Of a stretch of DNA of 48,161 bases, positions 40,774-48,161 are shown one piece after another (position 1 is the first letter of the stretch; every line of letters starts with the position of its first letter). The stretch is from a virus. The position numbers and the translations under genes are program-made. The stretch is from positions 1-48,161 of IMG/VR virus record IMGVR_UViG_3300046804_003658. One strand, given 5' to 3'. The notes beneath the pieces are model-generated. The model saw only the letters and a program-made list of their open reading frames with translations. It ran no database searches and was not told the origin of the DNA.

Positions 40774-41388
40774 ATGCTTAGTTGTAACCAAATTAGTATA
40801 CGTACTGATTTGTATTGTGATCGTGTGTGTCTCGATTTGCATAAAAACGACTTTCTGTACTATGACAAAGATGGGTTTGAACTAAATCGTGCCGAACAAA
40901 AGTATTATCAAATCTGCGGCTACAAGTTAGATCATACGCTTAACCACCATGCTTATCAGGTACCCTGGTACACCAGTTCGGATCCAACCCTGATTGTGGA
41001 TCATAGTTTAATTTTATATCGTTGCGGATACAGAGGGGATGCTGAACGACAGCTTCGAGCACTAAAAGAATCCATACCTCAAACCAGTTTAATGCTAATG
41101 ACCAAACCAAAATGGGGATTTGATTTTGCTTTAGACAGCATAGACGAATACGGCGATGTCTATGAAGTGGTACACATAGAATACGACACAAATATTTTCA
41201 TCCAGTTTGTAGATGAGTTAAATAAAATATGTGAACGCATTGACAGCATAGATTGGAGTAATGCTGCTAGGAGCATGGAACATAAACGCGATCAGTGGCA
41301 GTCCTTGCGTGGTTTCGCACAGAATGATTGGAAAGCTCGTTACTTGTTGAATTGGTCACGTGCCGAGTTTACCGAAAAGGCCATATAA
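40774..41388 (+). CDS. hypothetical protein, possibly conserved in T4-like phages
   Basis: 204 residues, soluble, alpha/beta, rich in Asp/Tyr/Trp, with a compact middle (HSLILYRCGYRGDAERQLRA) and ending in a charged helical part. No signal or motif is recognised. Ends the cassette before the structured non-coding segment. Confidence 0.7.
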   Translation: MLSCNQISIRTDLYCDRVCLDLHKNDFLYYDKDGFELNRAEQKYYQICGYKLDHTLNHHAYQVPWYTSSDPTLIVDHSLILYRCGYRGDAERQLRALKESIPQTSLMLMTKPKWGFDFALDSIDEYGDVYEVVHIEYDTNIFIQFVDELNKICERIDSIDWSNAARSMEHKRDQWQSLRGFAQNDWKARYLLNWSRAEFTEKAI

Positions 41389-41393
41389 GTTTT

Positions 41394-41480
41394 CCTTAGG
41401 ACCGTCCTAGTTACCTAGGCCTAAGGCATCGGGCGGCTGCTGCCCTGTCGATCCAACCTCCGCTACCACCCCGGATCGGC
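41394..41480 (+). ncRNA. possible structured RNA of three hairpins
   Basis: Within the 165-nt gene-free gap 41389-41553. Hairpin A: CCTTAGG (41394-41400) with CCTAAGG (41420-41426), and inner CCTAG/CTAGG (41406-41410/41415-41419). Hairpin B: GGGC (41431-41434)/GCCC (41442-41445). Hairpin C: GTCGATCC (41447-41454) with GGATCGGC (41473-41480), one G-U. More GC-rich than its surroundings. Not a tRNA. Could be a phage small RNA, an attenuator or an RNA-processing site. Confidence 0.45.
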
Positions 41481-41500
41481 TAAAGTGAGCATGAACATTC

Positions 41501-41529
41501 TTGCAATCTGCCCCCAAACACTGTATAAT
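41501..41529 (+). promoter_or_regulatory. sigma70-type promoter
   Basis: TTGCAA (41501-41506), 17-bp spacer, TATAAT (41524-41529), about 25 nt before ATG 41554. Drives dsbA and the polymerase. Confidence 0.75.
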
Positions 41530-41553
41530 ATAACTTTTAACTAAGGAGTCTTG

Positions 41554-41814
41554 ATGAGCGATCGCATGTTCAGTGCCGAACAAAAGGCCAAACTCACACA
41601 GATAATCAACGAAGGCATTCAGGTCATGACCGAAATCGAAGACCTTAATGCTGGGCTCAGTGACACTATCAAAGCAGTAGCAGAAGAATTAGAAATTAAA
41701 CCAGCTATACTGAAAAAGGCCATTCGAATTGCTGCTAAAAGCAAGTTAGGAGAAACCAATCGAGACAATGAAGATCTAAATACTATTTTGGAGACCGTAG
41801 GTCGTACTCTATGA
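41554..41814 (+). CDS. dsbA: DsbA-like dsDNA-binding late-transcription factor
   Basis: 86 residues from ATG 41554 behind AAGGAG; an in-frame TTG is 3 nt upstream. A helical protein with the block IKAVAEELEIKPAILKKAIRIA typical of the T4-like DsbA family, which binds double-stranded DNA near late promoters in T4. It overlaps the polymerase start by 4 nt. Confidence 0.78.
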   Translation: MSDRMFSAEQKAKLTQIINEGIQVMTEIEDLNAGLSDTIKAVAEELEIKPAILKKAIRIAAKSKLGETNRDNEDLNTILETVGRTL

Positions 41815-43433
41815 GTTATGTGGACGCTCTGTATTCCAGAGACGATAATCGTGTCTATGTGGTAGAACGTGTCAACGGAGAACGTCACTATCGTGACTAC
41901 CCAGCCGAGTATCGATTTTACTATGATGATCCTCGTGGCAAGTTTCGAACTATCTATGGAACCACTGTCAGTAGATTCAGCACTCGCAATATCAAAGAGT
42001 ACAACAAAGAGCTTAAACTGCACAGTCATCAACGACTTTGGGAATCAGATATTAAGCCAGTTAACCGATGCTTGGAAGAAAACTATCTAGGACAAGCTGC
42101 ACCTAAACTGCACACAGCATTTTTCGATATTGAGGTCGATTTTGATCCAGTACGCGGATTCAGTCGACCTGAAGATCCTTTCAATCCGGTGACTGCAATC
42201 ACTGTGTACCTAGATTGGTTAGATCGATTAGTTACCTTGGTTGTTCCTCCACAGACACTGAGTTGGAGCAGTGCTCAAGAGCTGACCAGTCGATTTGAAA
42301 ACTGTTTTCTCATTGAGCGCGAAGAAGATCTCATACAGACCTTTTTGGACTTGATTGATGATGCTGACATACTGTCGGGCTGGAACTCCGAAGGTTTTGA
42401 TATTCCTTACATGGTCATGCGTACCAACCGTATACTCAGCAAAGACGATACCCGCAGATTCTGTTTGTGGAATCAATATCCCAAACAGCGCACATTCGAA
42501 CGATTTGGTGCCGAGCACATTACTTTTGATCTTAGTGGTCGTGTGCATCTGGACTATATGCAGTTATACAGAAAGTATACCTATGAAGAACGCCATAGCT
42601 ATAGTTTGGATGCCATTGGAGAGTATGAGCTAGACGAACGTAAAATTCAATATGAAGGAACCTTAGACCAATTATACAATAGAGACTTTGGTACATTTGT
42701 AGATTATAACAGACAAGATACCATGCTGTTGGCCAAACTGGATCGCAAACTGCGATTCCTAGACCTAGCCAATGAACTAGCACATGACAACACTGTGTTA
42801 TTGCCCACTACCATGGGTGCTGTAGCGGTCACCGAGCAGGCCATTATCAACGAAGCCCATAGTTTAGGGCTTGTAGTTCAGAATAGGAAATCATCAGATG
42901 GTGACACACAAGCAGCAGGTGCCTACGTTGCTTATCCCAAAAGGGGCATGCACGAATACATTGGCGCCATTGACATCAATTCGCTGTACCCCAGTGCGAT
43001 CCGCGCTCTTAACATGGCGCCAGAAACCATCGTGGGACAACTGCGACCAACCTATACAGAAAAATACATAGCTGATAAAATAGCAGAAGGATCCAGCTTT
43101 GCTGACGCTTGGGAAGGTTTATTTGGCAGCATGGAGTATACCGCAGTCATGGAGCAAGAGCCAGGTAGAGAAATCACCATAGATTGGGAAACTGGTGGTT
43201 CAGATACCATGATGGCTCGTGATGTTTATCATTTGATCTTCGAGGGTCAACAACCTTGGATATTAAGCGCAAATGGAACTATCTTTAAATATGATACCAA
43301 AGGCATTGTACCAGGCCTACTTGAACGTTGGTACGCGGAAAGGAAAGTAATGCAAAGAACTAAAAAACAATTTCAAGAACTATTCCAAGGTATAGAAATA
43401 CCAGACAGATTAAAAACTAGTCCAAAAAATTAA
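41811..43433 (+). CDS. 43A: DNA polymerase gp43, N-terminal half (gp43A)
   Basis: 540 residues of a T4-type family-B DNA polymerase. Proofreading: exo I FFDIEVD (D106, E108), exo II SGWNSEGFDIP (N192, D197), exo III YNRQD (Y299, D303). Polymerase motif A DINSLYPSAIR (D388). Ends after WYAERKVMQRTKKQFQEL with an unrelated, AT-rich tail (about 15 residues) and a stop, before motif B. The rest of the polymerase is a separate reading frame 1 kb downstream. Motifs B and C are missing here, so activity needs the second polypeptide. Confidence 0.92.
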   Translation: MSYVDALYSRDDNRVYVVERVNGERHYRDYPAEYRFYYDDPRGKFRTIYGTTVSRFSTRNIKEYNKELKLHSHQRLWESDIKPVNRCLEENYLGQAAPKLHTAFFDIEVDFDPVRGFSRPEDPFNPVTAITVYLDWLDRLVTLVVPPQTLSWSSAQELTSRFENCFLIEREEDLIQTFLDLIDDADILSGWNSEGFDIPYMVMRTNRILSKDDTRRFCLWNQYPKQRTFERFGAEHITFDLSGRVHLDYMQLYRKYTYEERHSYSLDAIGEYELDERKIQYEGTLDQLYNRDFGTFVDYNRQDTMLLAKLDRKLRFLDLANELAHDNTVLLPTTMGAVAVTEQAIINEAHSLGLVVQNRKSSDGDTQAAGAYVAYPKRGMHEYIGAIDINSLYPSAIRALNMAPETIVGQLRPTYTEKYIADKIAEGSSFADAWEGLFGSMEYTAVMEQEPGREITIDWETGGSDTMMARDVYHLIFEGQQPWILSANGTIFKYDTKGIVPGLLERWYAERKVMQRTKKQFQELFQGIEIPDRLKTSPKN

Positions 43434-43476
43434 ACTAAACTCGCTGAGATAAATAATTAAATAATAAAGGGTGTTT

Positions 43477-44466
43477 ATGAAAAATATCTCAGCAATAGAC
43501 TTTAAAAAAAAGTATCCTAGACAATATGATTGGTTAATCAAATATTATGGTGGTAAAAAAAATGTTTTCGATATACCAGCAGCAATTTCTCTTTACTTAA
43601 GAAAAATGCCTCCACCAAAATGTTCCATTTGCGAAATTCCCTTATCTATAACAAAAAAATTTAGATCTCCGGTGGTAAATCCTCGATGTAAATATCATAT
43701 AAATTCTAATAATATTGTTTCTCTTGATCAACTCAAAGAAGCTTCAAAAGAATCTTCTTATGAGATTGTTTTTATTCCAGACAAACTATTGTCTAATACC
43801 GATCAGATTGAGGTGAGCTGTCCTACGCATGGTAATTATCGAGTTAACATAGGAAATTTTTTAAAAGGAATGAAATGTCAAAAATGCTATCACGAAGCCA
43901 AAATCGGTCACTCAAGATCACCTCACTCCGAAGAAACTAAAAAAATTATATCACTAAAAAAGCAAGGCACTAAAGTAAACTACACTTCCGAATCTAAAAA
44001 ACTTAAAAAACAGAATCAAGAACTGGCGTGGCAAAAAAGAAAAGATAATGTTGAAGAATACCAACTATATCTTAATAAACTTAGCGAGAGACGGAAAAAA
44101 TATATTAAGGATAATGGTTTTCAGTTCCCAAATAAAGACAAAACAGGTTTGGAAAAAAGATTTGAGAATTTTTTAATTGATTCGAATATCAAATACCAGA
44201 CACAATACCTATTAGATAATAAAAAATTTGACTTTTACCTAAAGGATATGTCATTATTAGTAGAAATAGATGGTGAGTATTGGCACCGATTTCCGAGCTC
44301 TATTAAGAATGATATTGAAAAACACAAAATTAGTTCCAGGTATAATATACAATTGGTGAGAATTTCTTCAGACAATTTTAATCCCGAAATTATATTCGAT
44401 GACCAAATCGCACAGAATAAACAAAATGAACAAATTTTACAAAAGAGAGGTATAGATGGATTTTAA
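43477..44466 (+). CDS. EDxHD/VSR-like homing endonuclease
   Basis: 329 residues from ATG 43477 behind AAAGGG. A zinc-ribbon-like part CPTHG...CQKC (115-137), NUMOD3-like SPHSEETKKIISLKKQG (148-164), then a nuclease domain 222-300: TGLEKRFENFL (E226), KFDFYL (D252), LVEIDGEYWH (E263, D265, H270). This is the EDxHD fold of intron- or gene-homing endonucleases. The region is conspicuously AT-rich compared with the flanking DNA, a sign of recent arrival. Its end overlaps the start of gp43B. Confidence 0.87.
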   Translation: MKNISAIDFKKKYPRQYDWLIKYYGGKKNVFDIPAAISLYLRKMPPPKCSICEIPLSITKKFRSPVVNPRCKYHINSNNIVSLDQLKEASKESSYEIVFIPDKLLSNTDQIEVSCPTHGNYRVNIGNFLKGMKCQKCYHEAKIGHSRSPHSEETKKIISLKKQGTKVNYTSESKKLKKQNQELAWQKRKDNVEEYQLYLNKLSERRKKYIKDNGFQFPNKDKTGLEKRFENFLIDSNIKYQTQYLLDNKKFDFYLKDMSLLVEIDGEYWHRFPSSIKNDIEKHKISSRYNIQLVRISSDNFNPEIIFDDQIAQNKQNEQILQKRGIDGF

Positions 44467-44642
44467 CAAATTAGATTTTATACTGCAAAATGGTACACTA
44501 AAGGAACTTGACAATTTTTGTAGCGAAAACAATTTAATGATTAAAGACGGCAAAATTTACCACCAAAACCAAAAGGAAATCGAAGATGCTATAGAGTATT
44601 GGGATAAGAAGCAACTAGTAAAGAAAATTAATTTAAATTCGT
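44456..44642 (+). CDS. 43B: DNA polymerase second half (gp43B), exon 1
   Basis: Starts at ATG 44456, overlapping the endonuclease stop, with AGAGAGG upstream. Residues 1-41 are an unrelated AT-rich extension; residues 42-62 (EIEDAIEYWDKKQLVKKINL) are the polymerase stretch leading into motif B. It reads N-S then hits TAA in the unspliced RNA. After group I splicing at 44642/44914 the frame continues as L-Y-G-A-I-L-N. Total protein about 403 residues. Confidence 0.83.
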
Positions 44643-44913
44643 AAAAAACAACTGCGACTTCTATTGGTAACAATAGTCGAATAACTCCTCTAATTGCTGG
44701 AAACTCTGACCATGAAAGATGAAGACAATCAGCAGCCAAGCGTATTATATACGAAGGTTCAACGACTAGTTTTAATAACGTAGACTCAAGCGAGTTCGAA
44801 ATGGGGAGCGTCCAACGTTGTTGGACGGTGATATAGTCTGATCCTTATAGAAATATAAGGCAGTTTATAAAAATAAACGGGTTGACTTTAGCGAAGTCAA
44901 TTGAACATAGATG
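44643..44913 (+). ncRNA. group I intron in the polymerase gene
   Basis: 271 nt. 5' exon ends in U (44642) whose UCGU pairs with guide GCGA (44654-44657), giving P1 with the conserved U-G. Core elements: P2 CTATTG-GTAA-CAATAG (44661-44676), P region TAATTGCTGGAAA (from 44691), Q ATCAGCAGCC (44729-44738), R GGTTCAACGACTAG (44756-44769), P8 hairpin CGTCCAA/TTGGACG (44809-44827), S GATATAGTC (44830-44838), P9 CCTTATA-GAAA-TATAAGG (44843-44860) and a further hairpin TTGACTT/AAGTCAA (44882-44900). Last intron base is G (44913). No ORF inside. Confidence 0.92.
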
Positions 44914-45938
44914 TGTATGGAGCCATTCTGAATCCCGGGTGCAGATTTCAGGACAAGCGTATTGGTCAGAGTACAACCTTGACCGGGCGTGCCATTGCAC
45001 GTCACATGGACAGTCATGTCAATGAGTGCATTACTGGCAGATATGATCACGTTGGCGAAGCTATCATTTATGGTGACACAGATTCGGTCTACTTCTCTGC
45101 TTATCCCATACTGCGCGGCGACATTAAGGCAGGACGCATGTCCTGGGATCATGATGTTTGTGTACAGCTCTATGATACCATAGCCGATTCAGTCAACGAC
45201 AGTTTCCCTGGGTTTATGGATCGTGCGTTTAATTGTCCCAGAGACATGGGATCAATCATACGTGGCGGACGTGAGCTGGTTGCCAGCAAGGGTCTGTTTA
45301 TTAAAAAGAAACGCTATGCTGTGTTGATCTATGAACTCGAAGGTTCCAGACTTGATGTCAACGGTAAGCCAGGTAAAGTCAAGGCCATGGGCTTGGATCT
45401 TAAACGCTCGGACACACCCAAGGTAGTGCAGGATTTTCTCAGTGAGATCTTGCTCAAAGTGCTAACTGGTAGTGATCAACACTGGGTATACGAACGTGTA
45501 CGTGAATTCAAAGAGGCTTTTCAAAAGAGGCCGCCTTGGGAAAAAGGCACACCTAAACGTGTTAATAATCTAACGCACTATGGTGATCTAGAAGCCAAGC
45601 GAGGTCGTACCAACATGCCCGGGCATGTACGTGCTGCCTTAAACTGGAACACTCTGCGCCGCATGCACTCAGACAACTACAGCATGGCCATTGTTGACGG
45701 TATGAAAACCATTGTGTGTAAACTCAAGCCCAATGCTTTGGGTTACACTTCTGTGGGCTATCCCACAGATGAAACTCATATACCACAGTGGTTTAAAGAA
45801 TTACCCTTCGACGATGGTCTCATGGAAGATACTATTGTGGATCAGAAAGTGGAAAACCTGCTGGGCGTACTAGGTTGGGCAATCTCAGAACATACCAACA
45901 TTAAAACTACCTTCGATCAATTGTTTAGTTTTGAATAA
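44914..45938 (+). CDS. 43B: DNA polymerase second half (gp43B), exon 2
   Basis: Begins with the last two bases of the Leu codon of NSLYGAILNPGCRF (motif B), then IIYGDTDSVYFS (motif C, catalytic Asp pair near 45075-45083), KKKRYAVLIYE (thumb-side KKRY block) and a C-terminal end. With exon 1 and gp43A it completes a T4-type polymerase. An ORF starting at TTG 44901 exists but its first 4 codons are intron sequence. Confidence 0.9.
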
Positions 45939-45956
45939 ATCTCTATATAATTGCTA

Positions 45957-45986
45957 TTGCATCGGTCTAAATAGATCATGTATAAT
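45957..45986 (+). promoter_or_regulatory. sigma70-type promoter before gene 45
   Basis: TTGCAT (45957-45962), 18-bp spacer, TATAAT (45981-45986), about 25 nt before ATG 46012, which follows AAGGAC. Confidence 0.65.
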
Positions 45987-46011
45987 ACACACTCTACTCA
46001 AGGACTAACTT

Positions 46012-46746
46012 ATGAAAGACGCACTAAAAGATATTGTTAAACATACTCATGGATTAGGAGGTATTGATCTAGTCAAGATCACAGGAACCAATGATGAAAC
46101 CATAATCAGCGCCATTGCTGAGGATAAAAGCGTGATTGTGGAAGCTAAATTACATGTGCCTATTCCTGAATTTACAGGACTATTTGGTATGCCAAATTTA
46201 GCCAAACTAAAATTTATTCTCGATATCCCCGAATACGCAGAACACGCAGACATTAAGCTAGCTCGGCAAAAAGATCCCGAAGGCAACACAGTGCCTAGTG
46301 GCCTAGAGTTCAGCAACAAGGTTGGAGACTTTCGTAACAACTTTAGGTTTATGCTAGCACACATTATCACCGAAAAACTTAAAACAGTGAAATTCCGTGG
46401 CGCTAACTGGGATGTGGAACTAGAGCCCAGCGTTAACAGCATTACTAGATTTAAATTCCAAAGCCAGGCACACAGTGAAGAAACCAGTTTCATAGCTAAA
46501 ACCGAAGCCAATAATTTAGAATTTCATTTTGGCGATGCCAGTAGCCATGCTGGTAACTTTGTGTTTGCCAGTGGTGTGTCTGGCAAACTCACCGCAGAAC
46601 GCATGTGGCCTGTGTCAGTGTTTGCCAGTATCTTTGCACTTAGTGGCGACAAGGTCATGCGTTTTAGCGACCAAGGTGCAGCACAAATCACTGTGGATTC
46701 AGGCATGGCACAGTATACCTATACTATTCCTGCTCTGCAAAAATGA
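46012..46746 (+). CDS. 45: sliding clamp gp45
   Basis: 244 residues, two-domain clamp as in T4 gp45 (228). Pattern at start MKDALKDIVKHTHGLGGIDL, then FTGLFGMPNLAKLKFIL, and C-terminal RFSDQGAAQITVDSGMAQYTYTI. It confers processivity on the polymerase and acts in late transcription. Loaded by the AAA+ clamp loader at 18504. It overlaps the next gene by 4 nt. Confidence 0.92.
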   Translation: MKDALKDIVKHTHGLGGIDLVKITGTNDETIISAIAEDKSVIVEAKLHVPIPEFTGLFGMPNLAKLKFILDIPEYAEHADIKLARQKDPEGNTVPSGLEFSNKVGDFRNNFRFMLAHIITEKLKTVKFRGANWDVELEPSVNSITRFKFQSQAHSEETSFIAKTEANNLEFHFGDASSHAGNFVFASGVSGKLTAERMWPVSVFASIFALSGDKVMRFSDQGAAQITVDSGMAQYTYTIPALQK

Positions 46747-47099
46747 TTAAAAGCGTTGTTTCGCAGGGCCCATACCTGGTAATAAATGGTGGGTATCATA
46801 ACTTTCCATATATTAGTCCGGGTACTGTTGGCGCAGGGCATGTAAGGTGGAACTCGAATATGAATGAACTGGAAGTCAATGATGGCGTTACCTGGCGTAG
46901 TCTAAGTGCCAATAGCACTAGTATCTCGCTGACCAATGATGCACAAGACGCACTGAGTTGGGCACTAAGGAAAATGCAGCAAGAACGCGAACTCCAAGAT
47001 CGTATGCAACGTCATCCAGGCCTGCGTGATACTTGGGAAAAATTTCGAATAATGGAAGCACTATGTCAGGAAGAAGATGCAAGACAATCTAACAGCTAA
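46743..47099 (+). CDS. conserved T4-like phage protein
   Basis: 118 residues. GGYHNFPYISPGTVGAGHVR and NSNMNELEVNDGVTWRSL form a beta-rich repeat seen in tail or head proteins; the C-terminus is a charged helix. The same pattern occurs near gene 45 in other marine phages. Function unknown. Confidence 0.72.
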   Translation: MIKSVVSQGPYLVINGGYHNFPYISPGTVGAGHVRWNSNMNELEVNDGVTWRSLSANSTSISLTNDAQDALSWALRKMQQERELQDRMQRHPGLRDTWEKFRIMEALCQEEDARQSNS

Positions 47100-48161
47100 A
47101 CAATCGGACTATGCTGTATTCCTTCCGGCTATTTCTGGTTTCTACGCTACCTTTATAGGAAAACAGCGTGACCCTGTAAACGGGCCTTATGTGGATCCTG
47201 CACGTTTCCCAACAGGACTCGTTGACATGGAGCAACTAAATTGGCTAAATGCTCAACAGGGTCTATACACTTATAAGTGGAGTTTGTATTCGGGCGGACA
47301 TGCCAACCTAGATCTTAAAAAACAAGATTGGAGCGAAGACATGGTGCGAAATCGTGCACCAGGTACCTTTATGCTAGGCGATTCAGGCGGATTTCAGATT
47401 GCCAAAGGCTTATGGGAAGGTGACTGGCGTGCTAATTCAGGTTGTGTACGAGCACAAGAAAAACGCAGCATGGTATTGACCTGGTTAGACACTGTCAGCG
47501 ACTATGGCATGATCTTGGATATTCCAACCTGGGTCATACATGATAAAAAGGCCAGTAAGGCCTGTGGTATCAGCACCTTGCCCGAAGCTGTGGATGCCAC
47601 CAAATTTAATAATGAATACTTTATTAACAACCGTCGCGGTATACGTGCCGGAGGTGCTAGATTCCTTAATGTCTTGCAAGGCGACAATCATACCAGTGCA
47701 GAAATTTGGTACCAAACCATGAAACATTATTCAGATCCTGCACAATATCCAGGACGTCATTTTGATGGTTGGGCCATGGGTGGACAAAACATGTGCGACG
47801 TGGAATTGATACTAAAACGCCTGATTGCACTTAAGTACGACGGATTATTACAGGAGGGTGTACATGATTGGATGCACTTTTTGGGAACCAGTAAGCTGGA
47901 GTGGGCGGTCTTACTTACAGTCATACAGCGAGCAGTACGCAGATACGCGAATCCCAACTTCACCATCAGCTTTGACTGTGCTAGTCCATTCTTGGCAACC
48001 GCCAACGGCCAGGTCTATTACGAAAACGTATATCCCCATGATGACAAATGGAGTTATCGAATGGCGCCAAGTGCCGACGATAAAAGATACGCAACCGATA
48101 CACGTCGGTGGAGTACTGGGATACTAGCTGATGGTATTTGCTCGAATTGGCAAGAAAGTCC
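47077..48161 (+). CDS. dpdA: DpdA-like 7-deazaguanine DNA transglycosylase, partial (cut by window edge)
   Basis: 361 residues visible from ATG 47077, overlapping the previous gene by 23 nt; open at the right edge. TGT fold: MLGDSGGFQIA (D102, base-exchange Asp), MILDIPTW (D148), NVLQGDN (199-203), HFDGWAMGGQ (229-237), HFLGTSKLEWAV, and SFDCASPF (D300, the nucleophile). The N-terminal FLPAISGFYATF plus YKWSLYSGGHA pattern is that of phage DpdA rather than bacterial tRNA TGT. It would replace guanine in DNA by preQ0-type bases, protecting phage DNA from nucleases. No 7-deazaguanine synthesis gene lies in this window. Confidence 0.82.
   Translation, partial: MQDNLTAKQSDYAVFLPAISGFYATFIGKQRDPVNGPYVDPARFPTGLVDMEQLNWLNAQQGLYTYKWSLYSGGHANLDLKKQDWSEDMVRNRAPGTFMLGDSGGFQIAKGLWEGDWRANSGCVRAQEKRSMVLTWLDTVSDYGMILDIPTWVIHDKKASKACGISTLPEAVDATKFNNEYFINNRRGIRAGGARFLNVLQGDNHTSAEIWYQTMKHYSDPAQYPGRHFDGWAMGGQNMCDVELILKRLIALKYDGLLQEGVHDWMHFLGTSKLEWAVLLTVIQRAVRRYANPNFTISFDCASPFLATANGQVYYENVYPHDDKWSYRMAPSADDKRYATDTRRWSTGILADGICSNWQES

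Noticed and set aside
41389-41553. tRNA or tmRNA in the GC-rich gap
   Set aside because: ACCACC and a TCGATC string look tRNA-like, but there is no matching 5' acceptor strand, no D or anticodon arm, and the T-loop lacks a base.
43434-44455. First interruption of the polymerase as a second group I intron
   Set aside because: No P/Q/R/S elements were found around the endonuclease gene, while gp43B has its own ribosome site and start; a split gene fits better.
43391-44913. Intein in the polymerase
   Set aside because: Stop codons interrupt the frame, no splicing-domain ends (Cys/Ser start, HN end) are visible, and group I intron hallmarks explain the second gap.
47077-48161. Housekeeping queuine tRNA-ribosyltransferase
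   Set aside because: The general TGT motifs fit both, but the N-terminal pattern and T4-like phage context favour DpdA; the zinc-site region is beyond the window so this is not absolute.
1-48161. CRISPR arrays, insertion sequences, attachment sites
   Set aside because: No regularly spaced repeats, transposase frames, terminal inverted repeats or integrase were seen.

Overview
The window is a stretch of a tailed-phage genome of the T4-like myovirus type, most likely from a marine heterotrophic proteobacterial host. The main evidence is the T4-type replication set: AAA+ clamp loader large subunit, sliding clamp gp45, family-B polymerase gp43 and a DsbA-like late-transcription factor. With it come PhoH, MazG, a GroES-like co-chaperonin, a GH19/GTA-type-holin lysis cassette, an S74-chaperone fibre protein, and dense packing with many 1-4 nt ATGA-type overlaps. 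No tRNA, rRNA, CRISPR array, integrase or insertion sequence was seen. The host assignment is inference, drawn from the Pho boxes, the Tat/Sec signals and the kind of metabolic genes carried.

Layout. 1-3.6 kb: a class III nucleotidyl cyclase with membrane partners (minus strand), then small membrane proteins and a lipoprotein (plus strand). 3.6-9.9 kb: a phosphate-starvation island of two transcription units. Each is preceded by a nearly identical 47-bp promoter repeat containing a textbook 7+4+7+4 Pho box and a TATAAT -10. Unit 1 is phoX and pstS. Unit 2 carries a PlcP-type phospholipase C and an Agt-type glycosyltransferase, the pair that marine bacteria use to replace phospholipids by glycolipids. 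9.9-12.8 kb (minus strand): virion proteins and a fatty-acid desaturase. 12.9-16.5 kb: large structural proteins. 16.5-21.1 kb: MazG, an orphan DnaE fragment, co-chaperonin, clamp loader and PhoH. 21.3-24.8 kb: two conserved phage proteins and a lysis cassette (spanin-like pair, GH19 endolysin, holin). 24.8-29.6 kb: DnaJ-like protein, ClpA-like unfoldase and a glycosyltransferase, closed by a rho-independent terminator.

29.6-41.4 kb is a run of about a dozen otherwise unrelated proteins that mostly share a short N-terminal signature, M(K/R)xxxxF/L(I)xE. This looks like the T4 capsid-targeting sequence cut by the prohead protease (compare T4 Alt and the internal proteins). The cargo domains include a nucleotidylyltransferase, GNAT-like folds, an amidoligase, a nucleotidyltransferase-muramidase fusion and an ADP-ribosyltransferase-like protein. 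I propose that this is a cassette of capsid-packaged, injected proteins.

41.4-48.2 kb: a structured non-coding segment, DsbA, then a DNA polymerase gene broken twice. It is split into separately translated halves by an EDxHD/VSR-like homing endonuclease, and the second half is interrupted by a 271-nt group I intron whose splice sites restore the motif-B sequence NSLYGAILN. Sliding clamp gp45 follows. The window ends inside a DpdA-like 7-deazaguanine DNA transglycosylase, which suggests hypermodified phage DNA. Taken together, the phage appears able to exploit the host PhoB response to raise phosphate supply and remodel membrane lipids, replicate with a T4-type replisome, modify its DNA, and possibly deliver a packaged set of enzymes at infection.
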